From positions 1 to 59,468 of the forward strand of contig CAAGLL010000084.1 in the NCBI GenBank assembly GCA_900770725.1: a DNA stretch of 59,468 bases, in the 5' to 3' direction. The stretch comes from an uncultured Succinivibrio sp. (GTDB taxonomy: Bacteria > Pseudomonadota > Gammaproteobacteria > Enterobacterales > Succinivibrionaceae). The notes below the pieces were generated by a model. It searched no databases, was not told where the DNA came from, and was given only the letters and a program-made list of their open reading frames with translations. A program made the position numbers and the translations under genes. Shown one piece after another: positions 8,920 to 15,916 of the stretch; position 1 is the stretch's first letter, and the number at the start of each line of letters is the position of its first letter.

Positions 8920-9255
8920 CTATGCCGCCTCGTGCGGCATCTCGGAGCGCCTTGCGGCCTTCGCCGGGAGGCGGGGGCGGGAGAGGTGCATGTGCACCTT
9001 CCTGTCCCCGACCTCGACGCGCTTGGCGTCGTTGAATCTGGAGAGCGAGCCGGTCAGATAGCCGGTCACTCTCCTGATCCTGTCGAACTTCACGCCGGAG
9101 CCCAGGAACAGGGCTCCGGTGTCGCGGTTGGTGCGGACGACCATGCGGTCGCCGAACTGGCCGTTGCGGCCAACACGGACGGTATCGCCGTCCTTGATGA
9201 GGCCGAGCTTTCTGCAAGACTCGGCCGAGTTCAAGTCAATTTCGTAATAAGCCAT
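8920..9255 (-). CDS. Small protein resembling the C-terminal segment of anaerobic ribonucleotide reductase
   Basis: A 111-residue protein starting MAYYEIDLNSAESCRKLGL from ATG 9255, behind the GGAGG-containing GGAGGGCAT. The segment RVTGYLTGSLSRFNDAKRVE followed by DRKVH resembles the C-terminal tail of class III (anaerobic) NrdD reductases, where a GYL-N-x-GK-E-RVKH pattern is conserved. The catalytic barrel and the Cys-x2-Cys zinc site are absent, so it cannot be an active reductase; the resemblance may be structural or chance. It is cotranscribed with neighbouring small genes. Treat the family link as a weak inference. Confidence 0.6.
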   Translation of the reverse strand: MAYYEIDLNSAESCRKLGLIKDGDTVRVGRNGQFGDRMVVRTNRDTGALFLGSGVKFDRIRRVTGYLTGSLSRFNDAKRVEVGDRKVHMHLSRPRLPAKAARRSEMPHEAA

Positions 9256-9413
9256 ATGCCCTCCTGCGCCCGAAGGCGCAATAAAAAAGAAACGAACGGT
9301 TGACCTCCGGCAGCACGCATTGCGGCATGCGTCCGGAGGCCAGCCGTCCGCTCTTCGGGAGGCGATACGGAACTGGACTAGGCGGCACCTCAAAAGTGCC
9401 GCCTCTGGGGGCC
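9256..9413 (-). other. Structured spacer with two large hairpins
   Basis: On the minus strand GGCCTCCGG pairs with CCGGAGGTC around an inner ACGCATG/CATGCGT-like helix. Nearer the upstream gene, GGCGGCAC pairs with GTGCCGCC. No T-run follows, so termination is unlikely. Confidence 0.55.
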
Positions 9414-9509
9414 CTACTTCTTCTTCACACGGCGGGTTGTGTACAACCCGGTAATGACGAACGAGGCTAGGGCTATCCCTAAAACTACAAGGATCAAGAC
9501 GTTAACCAT
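9414..9509 (-). CDS. Single-pass membrane microprotein, 31 aa
   Basis: The ATG at 9509 overlaps the last codons of the upstream membrane-protein gene (stop at 9502), so translation is probably coupled. The peptide begins MVNVLILVVLGIALASFVIT, a single hydrophobic helix, and ends TTRRVKKK, so the C-terminus should be cytoplasmic by the positive-inside rule. Such peptides often partner other membrane proteins. Supported by the overlap and the clean hydrophobic-then-basic layout; no homologue recognised. Confidence 0.55.
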   Translation of the reverse strand: MVNVLILVVLGIALASFVITGLYTTRRVKKK

Positions 9510-9756
9510 TTTTCTTCTCCTTTTCTTTTTCCTCATCTTCCTCGATTTCCTCGATTATCTCAGAATACCTTGCTGAGAGGATCGTGAAATATCCAGAAAG
9601 AATGAGTACTCCAATGCACTCGGCAAGGATTAGTTCAAGATTTGCCTCTTTGGCGAACAGATCCTTGAAAAGCGCCGTGGATACGGCGAAGAGGGCCGCG
9701 CCGGCAAAATTCCGGTAACAGTCCAGGTTCTTCAGCCTGTGTTCTTTTGAAGTCAT
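9502..9756 (-). CDS. Small membrane protein, 84 aa
   Basis: Starts at ATG 9756 behind TAGGAGGAACACATG. Two hydrophobic helices are visible: FAGAALFAVSTALFKDLF and LAECIGVLILSGYFTIL. A very acidic C-terminal tail (EEIEEDEEKEKEKK) follows. No family is recognised. The gene is followed with overlap by a 31-residue membrane peptide, suggesting that the two act together. Confidence 0.7.
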   Translation of the reverse strand: MTSKEHRLKNLDCYRNFAGAALFAVSTALFKDLFAKEANLELILAECIGVLILSGYFTILSARYSEIIEEIEEDEEKEKEKKNG

Positions 9757-9830
9757 GTGTTCCTCCTAGAAAACAAGGGGGAGCACTTCGCCCCTGGGGG
9801 AGCTGTGCTCCCCGCAGGGGATGGCGTGGT

Positions 9831-10826
9831 TCAGTCCTTCAGCCTGACGCTGTAGGAAACTGAATCGCGCCTCTTGAAGGCGGCCAGATGCTCCTCGGTG
9901 AGCAGGTGTTTTTCCAAAAGGAAATCCACCAGCTTCTTGGAGTCGTAGCTGCCTTCGCGGACACTTCTTTGCAAGGAGTAGCCATCGCCGCAGAACGAAT
10001 TCACATCCTGCGGGAGGTACCCCTCGCAAAGTTCCTTGACCATCTCGGCGCGCTTGTCCTTGAGCGCGTCGAGCTTCGCCTTCTCCTCGCCGTACTCCTT
10101 GTCGAGAGCGCGGTAGTCTTCCAGCTTGCGCTGGAAGTCTGGAGAAGACGGATCCCCGCCGATCACCCTGCCGTTGAAGGACAGGTTGACCGGCATGGTG
10201 CCGGTGGTCATGAAGGCCTTGAAGGCCTTCGCGATTGCCTCAAGCTCGGCAATGACGTGCTCATCACGCTTGATGAACTGCATCACCACCTCGCCAAGGC
10301 TCCTGCCGTCGGGCGACTGGGTGCCAAAGAAAATGGCGCCCGGCGCTCCAGCCAGCAGGATCTCCCACTGGATCTGGGCGTAGTAGCCCAGTCGGCGGCC
10401 TTCCTTCGACATGGGGCCGTTGAGCCTCACGTCGTCGAAATTCGACGAACCTGACCAGGTTGTCTTAATTTCGATTGGAAAACCTGCCTCGGTGAGCCCG
10501 TCGAGGCTCACCATCCAATATGGATCCGACACCGACTCCAGACATGGGGTCGGGATCCTTCCCGTGCGGGGGCACAGGAGGGCGCGGTAGCGCGTCCTGA
10601 TGTACTCCCGCACCTTCGGCTCAAAGAGCCGACCCTCCTTGATGGAGGGGACGTGGGACAGGTCGGGGGCCTCGATTTCCCCGCGCTTCAACGCGCGAAG
10701 ATGCTCGAAGGTCTCCCTCCCTGCCCAGATGTGGGCTACTTCCGTTCCCGTTATGTGGGAACGGCGGACCGCCAGCCACTCGGCGGTCCCTTGTCTGAGT
10801 CCGTCGAGGACTCGATACTGGGCCAT
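9831..10826 (-). CDS. YqaJ / lambda-exonuclease family 5'-3' exonuclease
   Basis: A 331-residue PD-(D/E)xK nuclease that would resect double-stranded DNA to give 3' tails for the Bet/RecT annealing protein encoded at 44524. Visible motifs are an N-terminal GTAEWLAVRRSHITGTEVA, a conserved glutamate in EGRLFEPKV (about residue 69), and the catalytic D109 with E119-x-K121 (DGLTEAGFPIEIKTTW). A helical C-terminal region follows. I use the ATG at 10826, with AAGGAGG immediately upstream, instead of an in-frame codon at 10865. Exonuclease and annealing genes are usually adjacent in phages and in SXT-like ICEs; here they are 34 kb apart and in different operons. Confidence 0.88.
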   Translation of the reverse strand: MAQYRVLDGLRQGTAEWLAVRRSHITGTEVAHIWAGRETFEHLRALKRGEIEAPDLSHVPSIKEGRLFEPKVREYIRTRYRALLCPRTGRIPTPCLESVSDPYWMVSLDGLTEAGFPIEIKTTWSGSSNFDDVRLNGPMSKEGRRLGYYAQIQWEILLAGAPGAIFFGTQSPDGRSLGEVVMQFIKRDEHVIAELEAIAKAFKAFMTTGTMPVNLSFNGRVIGGDPSSPDFQRKLEDYRALDKEYGEEKAKLDALKDKRAEMVKELCEGYLPQDVNSFCGDGYSLQRSVREGSYDSKKLVDFLLEKHLLTEEHLAAFKRRDSVSYSVRLKD

Positions 10827-10901
10827 ATGGGCCTCCTTTTTTTCTGCGCGGAGGCCGGCCCCCATGCGGAGGAAGGCCCCCGCAGGGTTTTTGTCAGCCG
10901 G

Positions 10902-11060
10902 TCAGCTCCCGCGCCTGTCCAGAAGGACGGCGGGGAGCACAACGACCGAAAGGGCCAGCAGGACCAGCCCCAAGTGCTGCATGAGCATCATGGGCTGGCC
11001 CAGCAGGAGCCATCCGGCGGGCGCTGCAAGCAGCGCCCCGGCGATTCTTATTGCCATCAT
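10902..11060 (-). CDS. Small hydrophobic membrane protein, 52 aa
   Basis: ATG 11060 lies behind AAGGAGGCGCAG. The product begins MMAIRIAGALLAAPAGWLLL and contains a second hydrophobic stretch (HLGLVLLALSVVVLPAVLL), then ends DRRGS: two likely membrane helices. No family is recognised. It belongs to the series of tiny membrane proteins between the exonuclease and AAA+ genes. Confidence 0.65.
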   Translation of the reverse strand: MMAIRIAGALLAAPAGWLLLGQPMMLMQHLGLVLLALSVVVLPAVLLDRRGS

Positions 11061-11412
11061 CTGCGCCTCCTTGGCATGAGCCCGGCGGCGCGTCCCGGAA
11101 GGATGCTCCCTCCGGGATGGCTTATTGCTCTGCTTTTGACGGCAGGGCGGTTTTGTTCTGCCTTTCCGCAAGCGGGAAGGCGGACGCGGGCACCGTTTCG
11201 ATGTCCGCTCGTCAAGCCATAGTTCCAAGCCAGGCTTGGAACAACGGCTGCCAGAACTTCAAAGGCAAACGAGATTGGTCGTCAGCTTTGAAGCTGGGAA
11301 AAACTTTGAAAGGGAATGATCCTTGCTTTTGCCTTGCGCCTCCGCACCGGGCAGGGGCGGAACGCAAAAGCAGGGATGAATGGGGCAGGGCAGGCCGAAG
11401 CCTGCCCTGAAT
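11061..11412. other. 350-nt intergenic region with perfect palindrome
   Basis: No supported gene. The most striking element is a perfect inverted repeat at 11222-11242, GTTCCAAGCC-A-GGCTTGGAAC, long enough for a cruciform, a dimeric protein site or an RNA hairpin. Other hairpins are GGGCAGG-CCGAAG-CCTGCCC near 11390 and arms of TTGCTTTTGC/GCAAAAGC near 11325-11365. No promoter consensus or T-run is evident. Confidence 0.6.
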
Positions 11413-11604
11413 TCATTCGTAAATGCTGGCCGTGGCCTTCTTGAAGGCCCTGACCAGCAGCGGCGCCGCTCCGCAGAGCAGCGCCAAACCCAGAGCCTGG
11501 GTGCCGTTGTCAGCTAACCCAGACTCAAAAAATTTCACCGCAGCCCATACGAGCAGCGGGCTGGCCGCAGCCGAAACGGCGGCCAGAAAGTTGATGATAA
11601 ACAT
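11413..11604 (-). CDS. Small membrane protein, 63 aa
   Basis: The ATG at 11604 follows AATTAGGAGAGCAA, so I prefer it over an upstream in-frame codon. The protein begins MFIINFLAAVSAAASPLLVW and has a second hydrophobic segment (ALGLALLCGAAPLLV), giving two predicted membrane helices and a short polar tail ending ATASIYE. No family is recognised. The following spacer holds a GGAGGGCG/CGCCCTCC hairpin. Confidence 0.65.
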   Translation of the reverse strand: MFIINFLAAVSAAASPLLVWAAVKFFESGLADNGTQALGLALLCGAAPLLVRAFKKATASIYE

Positions 11605-11673
11605 TTGCTCTCCTAATTTGCGGAGGGCGATCCATGCCCCGGAGGGCGAAAGACCGCCCTCCAAGGGGTTAAT

Positions 11674-11907
11674 TTACTTGTTCTCTTCTTCCGCGTGCGC
11701 GGCGGAAGAGAGGACTTCTCCAAGGCGCGCCTTCATCGAGTCAAGCTCGCTCACGCGAACCTTGATCTCGAAGGAGGCGGCCTCCTGGACAGCTCTGGAA
11801 CAAGCCTTGAGGCTTTTCCAGAGCACCGAGCGCAGTTGCCTGCGCTGCCAAGCCCTTACCTGGGCGGGTGACGGACGGTAGTCCGTCATGACGACAAACT
11901 TCGTCAT
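11674..11907 (-). CDS. Hypothetical protein, 77 aa, helical
   Basis: Starts at ATG 11907 behind GAAGGAGGAAAC. The N-terminus MTKFVVMTDYRPSPAQVRAW is followed by a basic stretch and a long amphipathic helix with charged heptads, ending HAEEENK. No transmembrane segment. It is the first gene downstream of the AAA+ ATPase after a 550-nt structured gap. Function unknown. Confidence 0.65.
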   Translation of the reverse strand: MTKFVVMTDYRPSPAQVRAWQRRQLRSVLWKSLKACSRAVQEAASFEIKVRVSELDSMKARLGEVLSSAAHAEEENK

Positions 11908-12432
11908 GTTTCCTCCTTCTCCGGGGAAAGCGCCCAGGCAGGCAGATCATTGGCCCCTGGGAGGCTGATCTGCCTCCAGGGCGGGTTCTATTCTTTGGCA
12001 CGGTTCGGACAGCTTCCAACTGCCCGATGTGCCTTCTACCACATGCGCGTCATGGCGCGCATGTGCTTGGCCGGGTTGATTCATGGATCAAGTCCAAAAG
12101 TGCCGGCGCACTTATTTCCTGACATGGAAAATGCAGGAAACGGGTAGGGCATTGCCCTGCGCGCGGACGCTTTATGCAAACGCACGCGCGGAGGGGAACG
12201 CCTTTGCAGAACAATGTTCGGGGATCACAAGCGCCCGGACGGGCGCTCGGAGATATGCGCCGGATTGAACCGGCTGATGGGCAGGCGGCATGGGGCCCCG
12301 GCCCTTACAAGCGAAGCGGCGCTGCATAGCTGCTGCGCACACCTCAAATCTTCAAGAGTCCGGACATTCCAGGCGCTTGAAGCCCAGCAGTCCATTGTCC
12401 GAGGAGGAGGAAATGAACGGCTGGAGGCAGCT
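11908..12432. other. Structured non-coding block, possible plus-strand RNA
   Basis: About 525 nt with no credible gene. Consecutive inverted repeats include ATGCGCG/CGCGCAT (about 12042-12062), AAGTGC-CGGC-GCACTT (about 12099-12114), AGGGC-ATT-GCCCT, GCGCCCG-GA-CGGGCGC (about 12232-12247) and GCCGG-ATTGAA-CCGGC. The block ends on the plus strand in a strong intrinsic terminator (12433-12461), which suggests a plus-strand RNA opposite to the operon. No clear plus-strand promoter is visible. A short ORF beginning at 12412 with a good ribosome-binding site runs through the terminator and antisense into the AAA+ gene, so I do not call it. Confidence 0.5.
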
Positions 12433-12461
12433 GCGCCGGATGGCTGGTCCGGCGCTTTTTT
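12433..12461 (+). terminator. Intrinsic terminator pointing into the AAA+ gene 3' end
   Basis: GCGCCGGA pairs perfectly with TCCGGCGC across a 7-nt loop and is followed by six T. On the minus strand there is no T-run after the hairpin, so it serves plus-strand transcription. It ends 3 nt from the AAA+ stop codon. Confidence 0.75.
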
Positions 12462-12463
12462 GG

Positions 12464-13756
12464 CTACGCGGCCTTGGTCGGGGAGTGCTTTTCAGCCTCA
12501 TCACCTTCCTTGGCCTTGGTGGCGGGTTCGGAGGCGCGGCCTATGCGGTCGTACCTCTGCTCCCACACCTCATTCACGTCCCCTGCGAGGGGAACGAGGG
12601 AGGCAAAGCATGTAACCATGAGGTTCCATGCCACCTCCCTGAATGCCTCGTCCTCCTCCACAAGGGGGAGGGCCGAGGCCAGGGCGTAGACCAGGGGCTG
12701 CCTGAGGCCGTCGTTGTTCACGACGGCCTCGCAGAACTGGAGGACGGAGCGCGGACTGAAAGTATCCGCTATTCCGCCCTCCTTGATGGCCCCGTTGACT
12801 GAGACCGCGAACGCCGCCACGGCGTCCGCGAACTCATCTGAGACCGCCTCCTTGGGGAAGCGGGCGCGGATCAATTGCTTGATCACGCCCGCGCCCAGCG
12901 CTGCATAGCGGTCAACTATGCAGCGGGACTTGAACGACGTATCAACGATCGAGCGACCGTTGTACATCCCCGTCTCTGCTCCCGAGAACCCAGTGTTCCC
13001 GAAGGCAAAGAGCCGGAAGCAGTCGTTCGCCTGAACGACTGCTTTTTTCAAGCCTGGCACGCTGTACGCGTGCCCCTCAACCAAGTCGTTGAGACTTGGC
13101 GGAAGGGAGGACGGTGCCAGATCGAGCTCGTCGATCAGGCACCACCAGCCGTGCCTCACGGCACGGAGGAGGGGCCCCTCGGAGGTGATCCACCTCCCGT
13201 CGTCGGGCATCTGCCTGACGAAGAGGTCGTCCGCCTCCATGGCGGCGTGGCAGTTGATTTGAACAACTGCCATGTTCAACACTGCTGCGAGCCACAGCAG
13301 TGTTGAGGTCTTTCCGGCCCCGGCGTCGCCGTAGCCGTAGTACCCTTGGCCGTAGCCAGGGGTATTGCGGTGGGCGAACGCCAGATCGAGCATCTTGTTA
13401 AGATGCTCAAAGGCGGGCCGGAACCCCGGATTGAAGTCCGGCACCAGGGAGATGTACTCCCTTGCGGACTTCAAAATCTGTATGGTTGCCCATACAGATT
13501 TCTCCGGGGCATTCTCGACGACCTCCGGGGAGAGGCCATCTATCCCCTTCAGGTATTCCCTGAAAGGGATCCAAATCCTGATGCAGGTGACTGCATCAAG
13601 AGCTGCCCGCCCCGGCATTGCTGCCAGGACGGGATCAACCACCTTCCACACGTCGTATGTGGAAGGATTCAAAGGGGCCTCCACCGAGGTGGAGACCTTG
13701 CCGGGCTTGAGTCTCGTGAGAAACTTCATAAACTCGGCATCATACTTGATTGCCAT
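12464..13756 (-). CDS. CobS/MoxR-type AAA+ ATPase
   Basis: A 430-residue AAA+ ATPase, first gene of the operon that also encodes the HExxH/VWA protein and the DUF3150 protein. Walker A is GDAGAGKT (143-150), Walker B is WWCLIDELD (204-212) with an acidic pair, and SFKSRCIVD fits a sensor/arginine-finger segment. The N-terminal 110 residues are specific to this subfamily. The C-terminus ends in a polar tail. Related proteins power MoxR-VWA chaperone or cobaltochelatase-like complexes, and no cobalamin genes are present here, so the CobS name reflects similarity only. The start ATG 13756 follows AAGGAGAGC. A 10-bp hairpin (CCCATGAAGG/CCTTCATGGG, 13790-13821) lies in the leader just upstream. 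Confidence 0.9.
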   Translation of the reverse strand: MAIKYDAEFMKFLTRLKPGKVSTSVEAPLNPSTYDVWKVVDPVLAAMPGRAALDAVTCIRIWIPFREYLKGIDGLSPEVVENAPEKSVWATIQILKSAREYISLVPDFNPGFRPAFEHLNKMLDLAFAHRNTPGYGQGYYGYGDAGAGKTSTLLWLAAVLNMAVVQINCHAAMEADDLFVRQMPDDGRWITSEGPLLRAVRHGWWCLIDELDLAPSSLPPSLNDLVEGHAYSVPGLKKAVVQANDCFRLFAFGNTGFSGAETGMYNGRSIVDTSFKSRCIVDRYAALGAGVIKQLIRARFPKEAVSDEFADAVAAFAVSVNGAIKEGGIADTFSPRSVLQFCEAVVNNDGLRQPLVYALASALPLVEEDEAFREVAWNLMVTCFASLVPLAGDVNEVWEQRYDRIGRASEPATKAKEGDEAEKHSPTKAA

Positions 13757-14442
13757 TTTGCTCTCCTTTTCAGAAGGGCAAAGCGGCGCCCCATGAAGGA
13801 CAACGTTTTGCCCTTCATGGGTTGAATTTTCGCCAGGGCCGAAGCCGTGGCTTATGCCTGGTTGGTTCGGGACGAAAGTCCGAAGTGCAGGCTCACTTTT
13901 CTCCTTCGCAAAAGGACGAAGGAAAATCTTCTGGGCGCAGCCCGCCGCATGGGCGCATTTCCTGATAAAAGGATCAGGAAACCTGTGGGGCGTCGCCCCG
14001 GCGCATGAACGCTCGCTGGAACGCGCATGCGCTGGGGAAAAGCCTTGTCTGCCTGCTTTTCAGCAGAGTTTTCGGAGCTTGCCTGGGAATGGCGGCAAGA
14101 GACTGGGACTGGGGGCTTCGCGCCCGGAGCGCCGCAGCGGCTCCAATTCAAAAACGCCTGGCGATTTGCACATGGCAGGACGGCTAGCTATGCCGTCTTT
14201 GCGAAGATGCAAAGGCTCGGAGGTCCTGAAACCCGAGAGAGTTGACTTTCGGAAGGAGCAAGGCATGTTCGCCTTTTTATGGCGCCTTTCCAATGGAGCA
14301 CGGATTGGCGCTGATGCGACTGAAACGCGAATTGGAAGTTCGCGGGGCCGTTTCTAATGTGCCCTTGGCTTGGAAAGCCTGCTTGCGGACATGGCAACCG
14401 GTTCAAGGCAAATATGAAAAGCTTGCAATGAAGGCATCTCTG
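13757..14442. other. Long structured leader or non-coding RNA block
   Basis: Nearly 700 nt without a supported gene but with about ten consecutive hairpins. Seen directly: CCCATGAAGG/CCTTCATGGG (13790-13821); a GAAA-loop hairpin at about 13867-13883; TCCTTCG/CGAAGGA; TTTCCTGAT-AAAAGG-ATCAGGAAA (about 13958-13981); GGGGC-GTC-GCCCC; GCGCATG/CATGCGC (about 14001-14032); GAAAAGC/GCTTTTC (about 14036-14062); and GACGGC-TAGCTAT-GCCGTC (about 14178-14196). The block could be the 5' leader of the AAA+ operon on the minus strand or an independent RNA. The GNRA-type loop favours the plus strand, while the candidate promoter at 14443-14470 favours the minus strand. Confidence 0.55.
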
Positions 14443-14470
14443 ACTATAGCAGGTTTTCTGTCCGTCGCAA
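14443..14470 (-). promoter_or_regulatory. Candidate promoter of the AAA+ operon
   Basis: On the minus strand, TTGCGA (14465-14470) and TATAGT (14443-14448) are 16 nt apart. This is the best sigma70-like pair between the divergent gene at 14602 and the AAA+ start, and implies a leader of nearly 700 nt. Confidence 0.4.
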
Positions 14471-14520
14471 GTGCCGTTTTCACGTCCCCGGCGTGAAATA
14501 GGCTGCATTACTTCGATTAG

Positions 14521-14601
14521 CGCACGTTTGTAGCATGATGTTCCGTTTGCCGCCTTTCCAAATGCTACAATAGATCATCAGTCAACCAATGGAGGCAGCC
14601 T
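14521..14601 (+). promoter_or_regulatory. Promoter/operator region of the 14602 operon
   Basis: A -10 box TACAAT lies near 14566. TGTAGCAT (about 14529-14536) and ATGCTACA (about 14562-14569) form an 8-bp inverted repeat bracketing the -35 region. The left arm, within CGTTTGTAGCA, resembles a half site of the element-wide operator (CATTTGTTGCA). An autoregulatory or shared repressor site is likely. Confidence 0.45.
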
Positions 14602-15426
14602 GTGGCTACGAGAAAGGAATACGCCTACAAGCGCGGGCCGGAGAACATCACGATCTCGCAGATGAAGCGGATCGTCGGGTTCGCGGACTCGAACTACGCG
14701 AGGATCGCAAGCGAGATCGGAGTGACGAGGGCCTACATTCCTCGCAAAGTCAACGAGGACATCCGCAGGAGGAAGGAGGAGGAGGAAAGGCTCTTCAAGG
14801 AGACCGGCGTGCGCAAGCGCGTTTCCTCCGAGCACGTCACCGAGGCTCTGGACGCGAGGTTCAAGCCAATCGTAAGGCGGATCATCGAGGATCCCGACTT
14901 CTGGGACACCCTGGGCTTCGTCCTTCTTCGCGCCTTGCAGGAGGGGATGCTCATCCCCGCCCTCAAGGCGGCGCTGCCAGGCTCGGCGTTTGCCAATGCA
15001 CTCAAGTCGCCCAGCTCCGCTGCCGCACGGCTCCAGCTTGAGGCGCTTTTCTCGGAGATCCTGGGCGCTGGGAATGACGAGCAGGCGCAGACTGGCGGAT
15101 CAAGCGGGATCATGGAGTTCCTTTCATTCCTGTCCGACAGCGGAATAAGCGCCGAGGATGCCGCATCGCTTAGCCTCAGCCCAGAAGACGGGGCAAGGGC
15201 TTCCGACTGGCTTGCCTCGCACGGAGTTGACTTCCGCGCCTTCATCTCGTTCGTGCACGGCGAGGGCTACAAGGCATGGCGCAGGGATCGCGAGCGCAAG
15301 CTCGGAGAGATCATGAAGCTCATGAGGCAGGAGGGGATCTCCCTTGCGGATCTCGGCAAGGCCGGAGCGCCGCTGGGGCCGTCCAAGTCCGAAGAGGCCC
15401 AGCTGGATCAGGAGAAGGGGGAGTAG
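14602..15426 (+). CDS. Hypothetical protein with HTH-like N-terminus, 274 aa
   Basis: GTG start at 14602 behind GGAGGCAGCCT. Residues 15-50 (NYARIASEIGVTRAYIPRKV followed by a basic helix) look like a helix-turn-helix that would bind DNA. The rest is helical and Ser/Ala rich, without known motifs, and ends in an acidic tail. It is first in a plus-strand operon with the H-NS-family gene (3 nt gap), so a regulatory or nucleoid-associated role is plausible. Its promoter region has an inverted repeat suited to autoregulation. Family not recognised. Confidence 0.7.
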   Translation: MATRKEYAYKRGPENITISQMKRIVGFADSNYARIASEIGVTRAYIPRKVNEDIRRRKEEEERLFKETGVRKRVSSEHVTEALDARFKPIVRRIIEDPDFWDTLGFVLLRALQEGMLIPALKAALPGSAFANALKSPSSAAARLQLEALFSEILGAGNDEQAQTGGSSGIMEFLSFLSDSGISAEDAASLSLSPEDGARASDWLASHGVDFRAFISFVHGEGYKAWRRDRERKLGEIMKLMRQEGISLADLGKAGAPLGPSKSEEAQLDQEKGE

Positions 15427-15429
15427 CCG

Positions 15430-15861
15430 ATGGACGACAATTCAAAATCCCCGGAGGAAATGAGGAAGTTGATCGGATCGTCAAGGGAGCTCAGGGCCGT
15501 CCGCGATCTGATCGGCAATCTGGACGAGGAGCGCCTTGAGTGCGTGCCGCTGATCGTCGAGGAGCGCAGGCGGTATTTCGAGAAACAGAGACAGCTCAAG
15601 GCTGAGGCGGAGAGGTTCTTCGCCGACAAGGGGACCACGCTTGACGAGATAGTGTCGCTCTTCGAGGCGACGCAGCCGAAGGCAAAGGCGCGGAAGTCCG
15701 CGCCGCCGAAGGCCGCCTACCGCATGACCGGAGCGGACGGGCGCGAGATCTCGTGGTCCGGGCGCGGCAGGATGCCAGAGGCGTTCGCAGAGCTGGTGCG
15801 CGAGGCAGGAAGCCGCGAGGTTCTGGAGAAGTACCGCGTCCATGAGGACGAAGGGGAATAG
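15430..15861 (+). CDS. H-NS-family histone-like silencer
   Basis: A 143-residue protein with the classical H-NS layout: an N-terminal coiled-coil oligomerisation region (about 1-75), a basic linker (KAKARKSAPPKAAYR) and the C-terminal DNA-binding motif DGREISWSGRGRMPEAF, where SWSGRGRMP matches the conserved WSGRGRxP core. Mobile elements carry H-NS homologues to silence their own AT-rich promoters and limit fitness cost on entry. The AT-rich promoters at 24.6, 44.5, 50.2, 53.4, 56.2 and 57.4 kb are obvious candidate targets (inference). It starts 3 nt after the upstream gene and is followed by the restriction-modification gene. Confidence 0.88.
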   Translation: MDDNSKSPEEMRKLIGSSRELRAVRDLIGNLDEERLECVPLIVEERRRYFEKQRQLKAEAERFFADKGTTLDEIVSLFEATQPKAKARKSAPPKAAYRMTGADGREISWSGRGRMPEAFAELVREAGSREVLEKYRVHEDEGE

Positions 15862-15916
15862 CTTGATTGCAGGGCCCGGCCTTATTCCGTGCCCGTTTCT
15901 GAATTGGAGAAGAAGA

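Noticed and set aside
12412..12802. Plus-strand ORF with a strong GAGGAGGAGGAA ribosome-binding site and hydrophobic N-terminus
   Set aside because: It reads through a perfect intrinsic terminator within 50 nt and then runs antisense to the AAA+ gene; the frame is a shadow.
3723..13756. Spacer hairpins as integron attC sites
   Set aside because: They share no sequence, lack the paired R/L core boxes, and no integron integrase is present; only the gene-hairpin-gene layout is similar.
12464..13756. Cobalamin biosynthesis (CobS) as the function of the AAA+ protein
   Set aside because: No other cobalamin genes are present and the context is mobile-element DNA metabolism; only fold-level similarity is supported.
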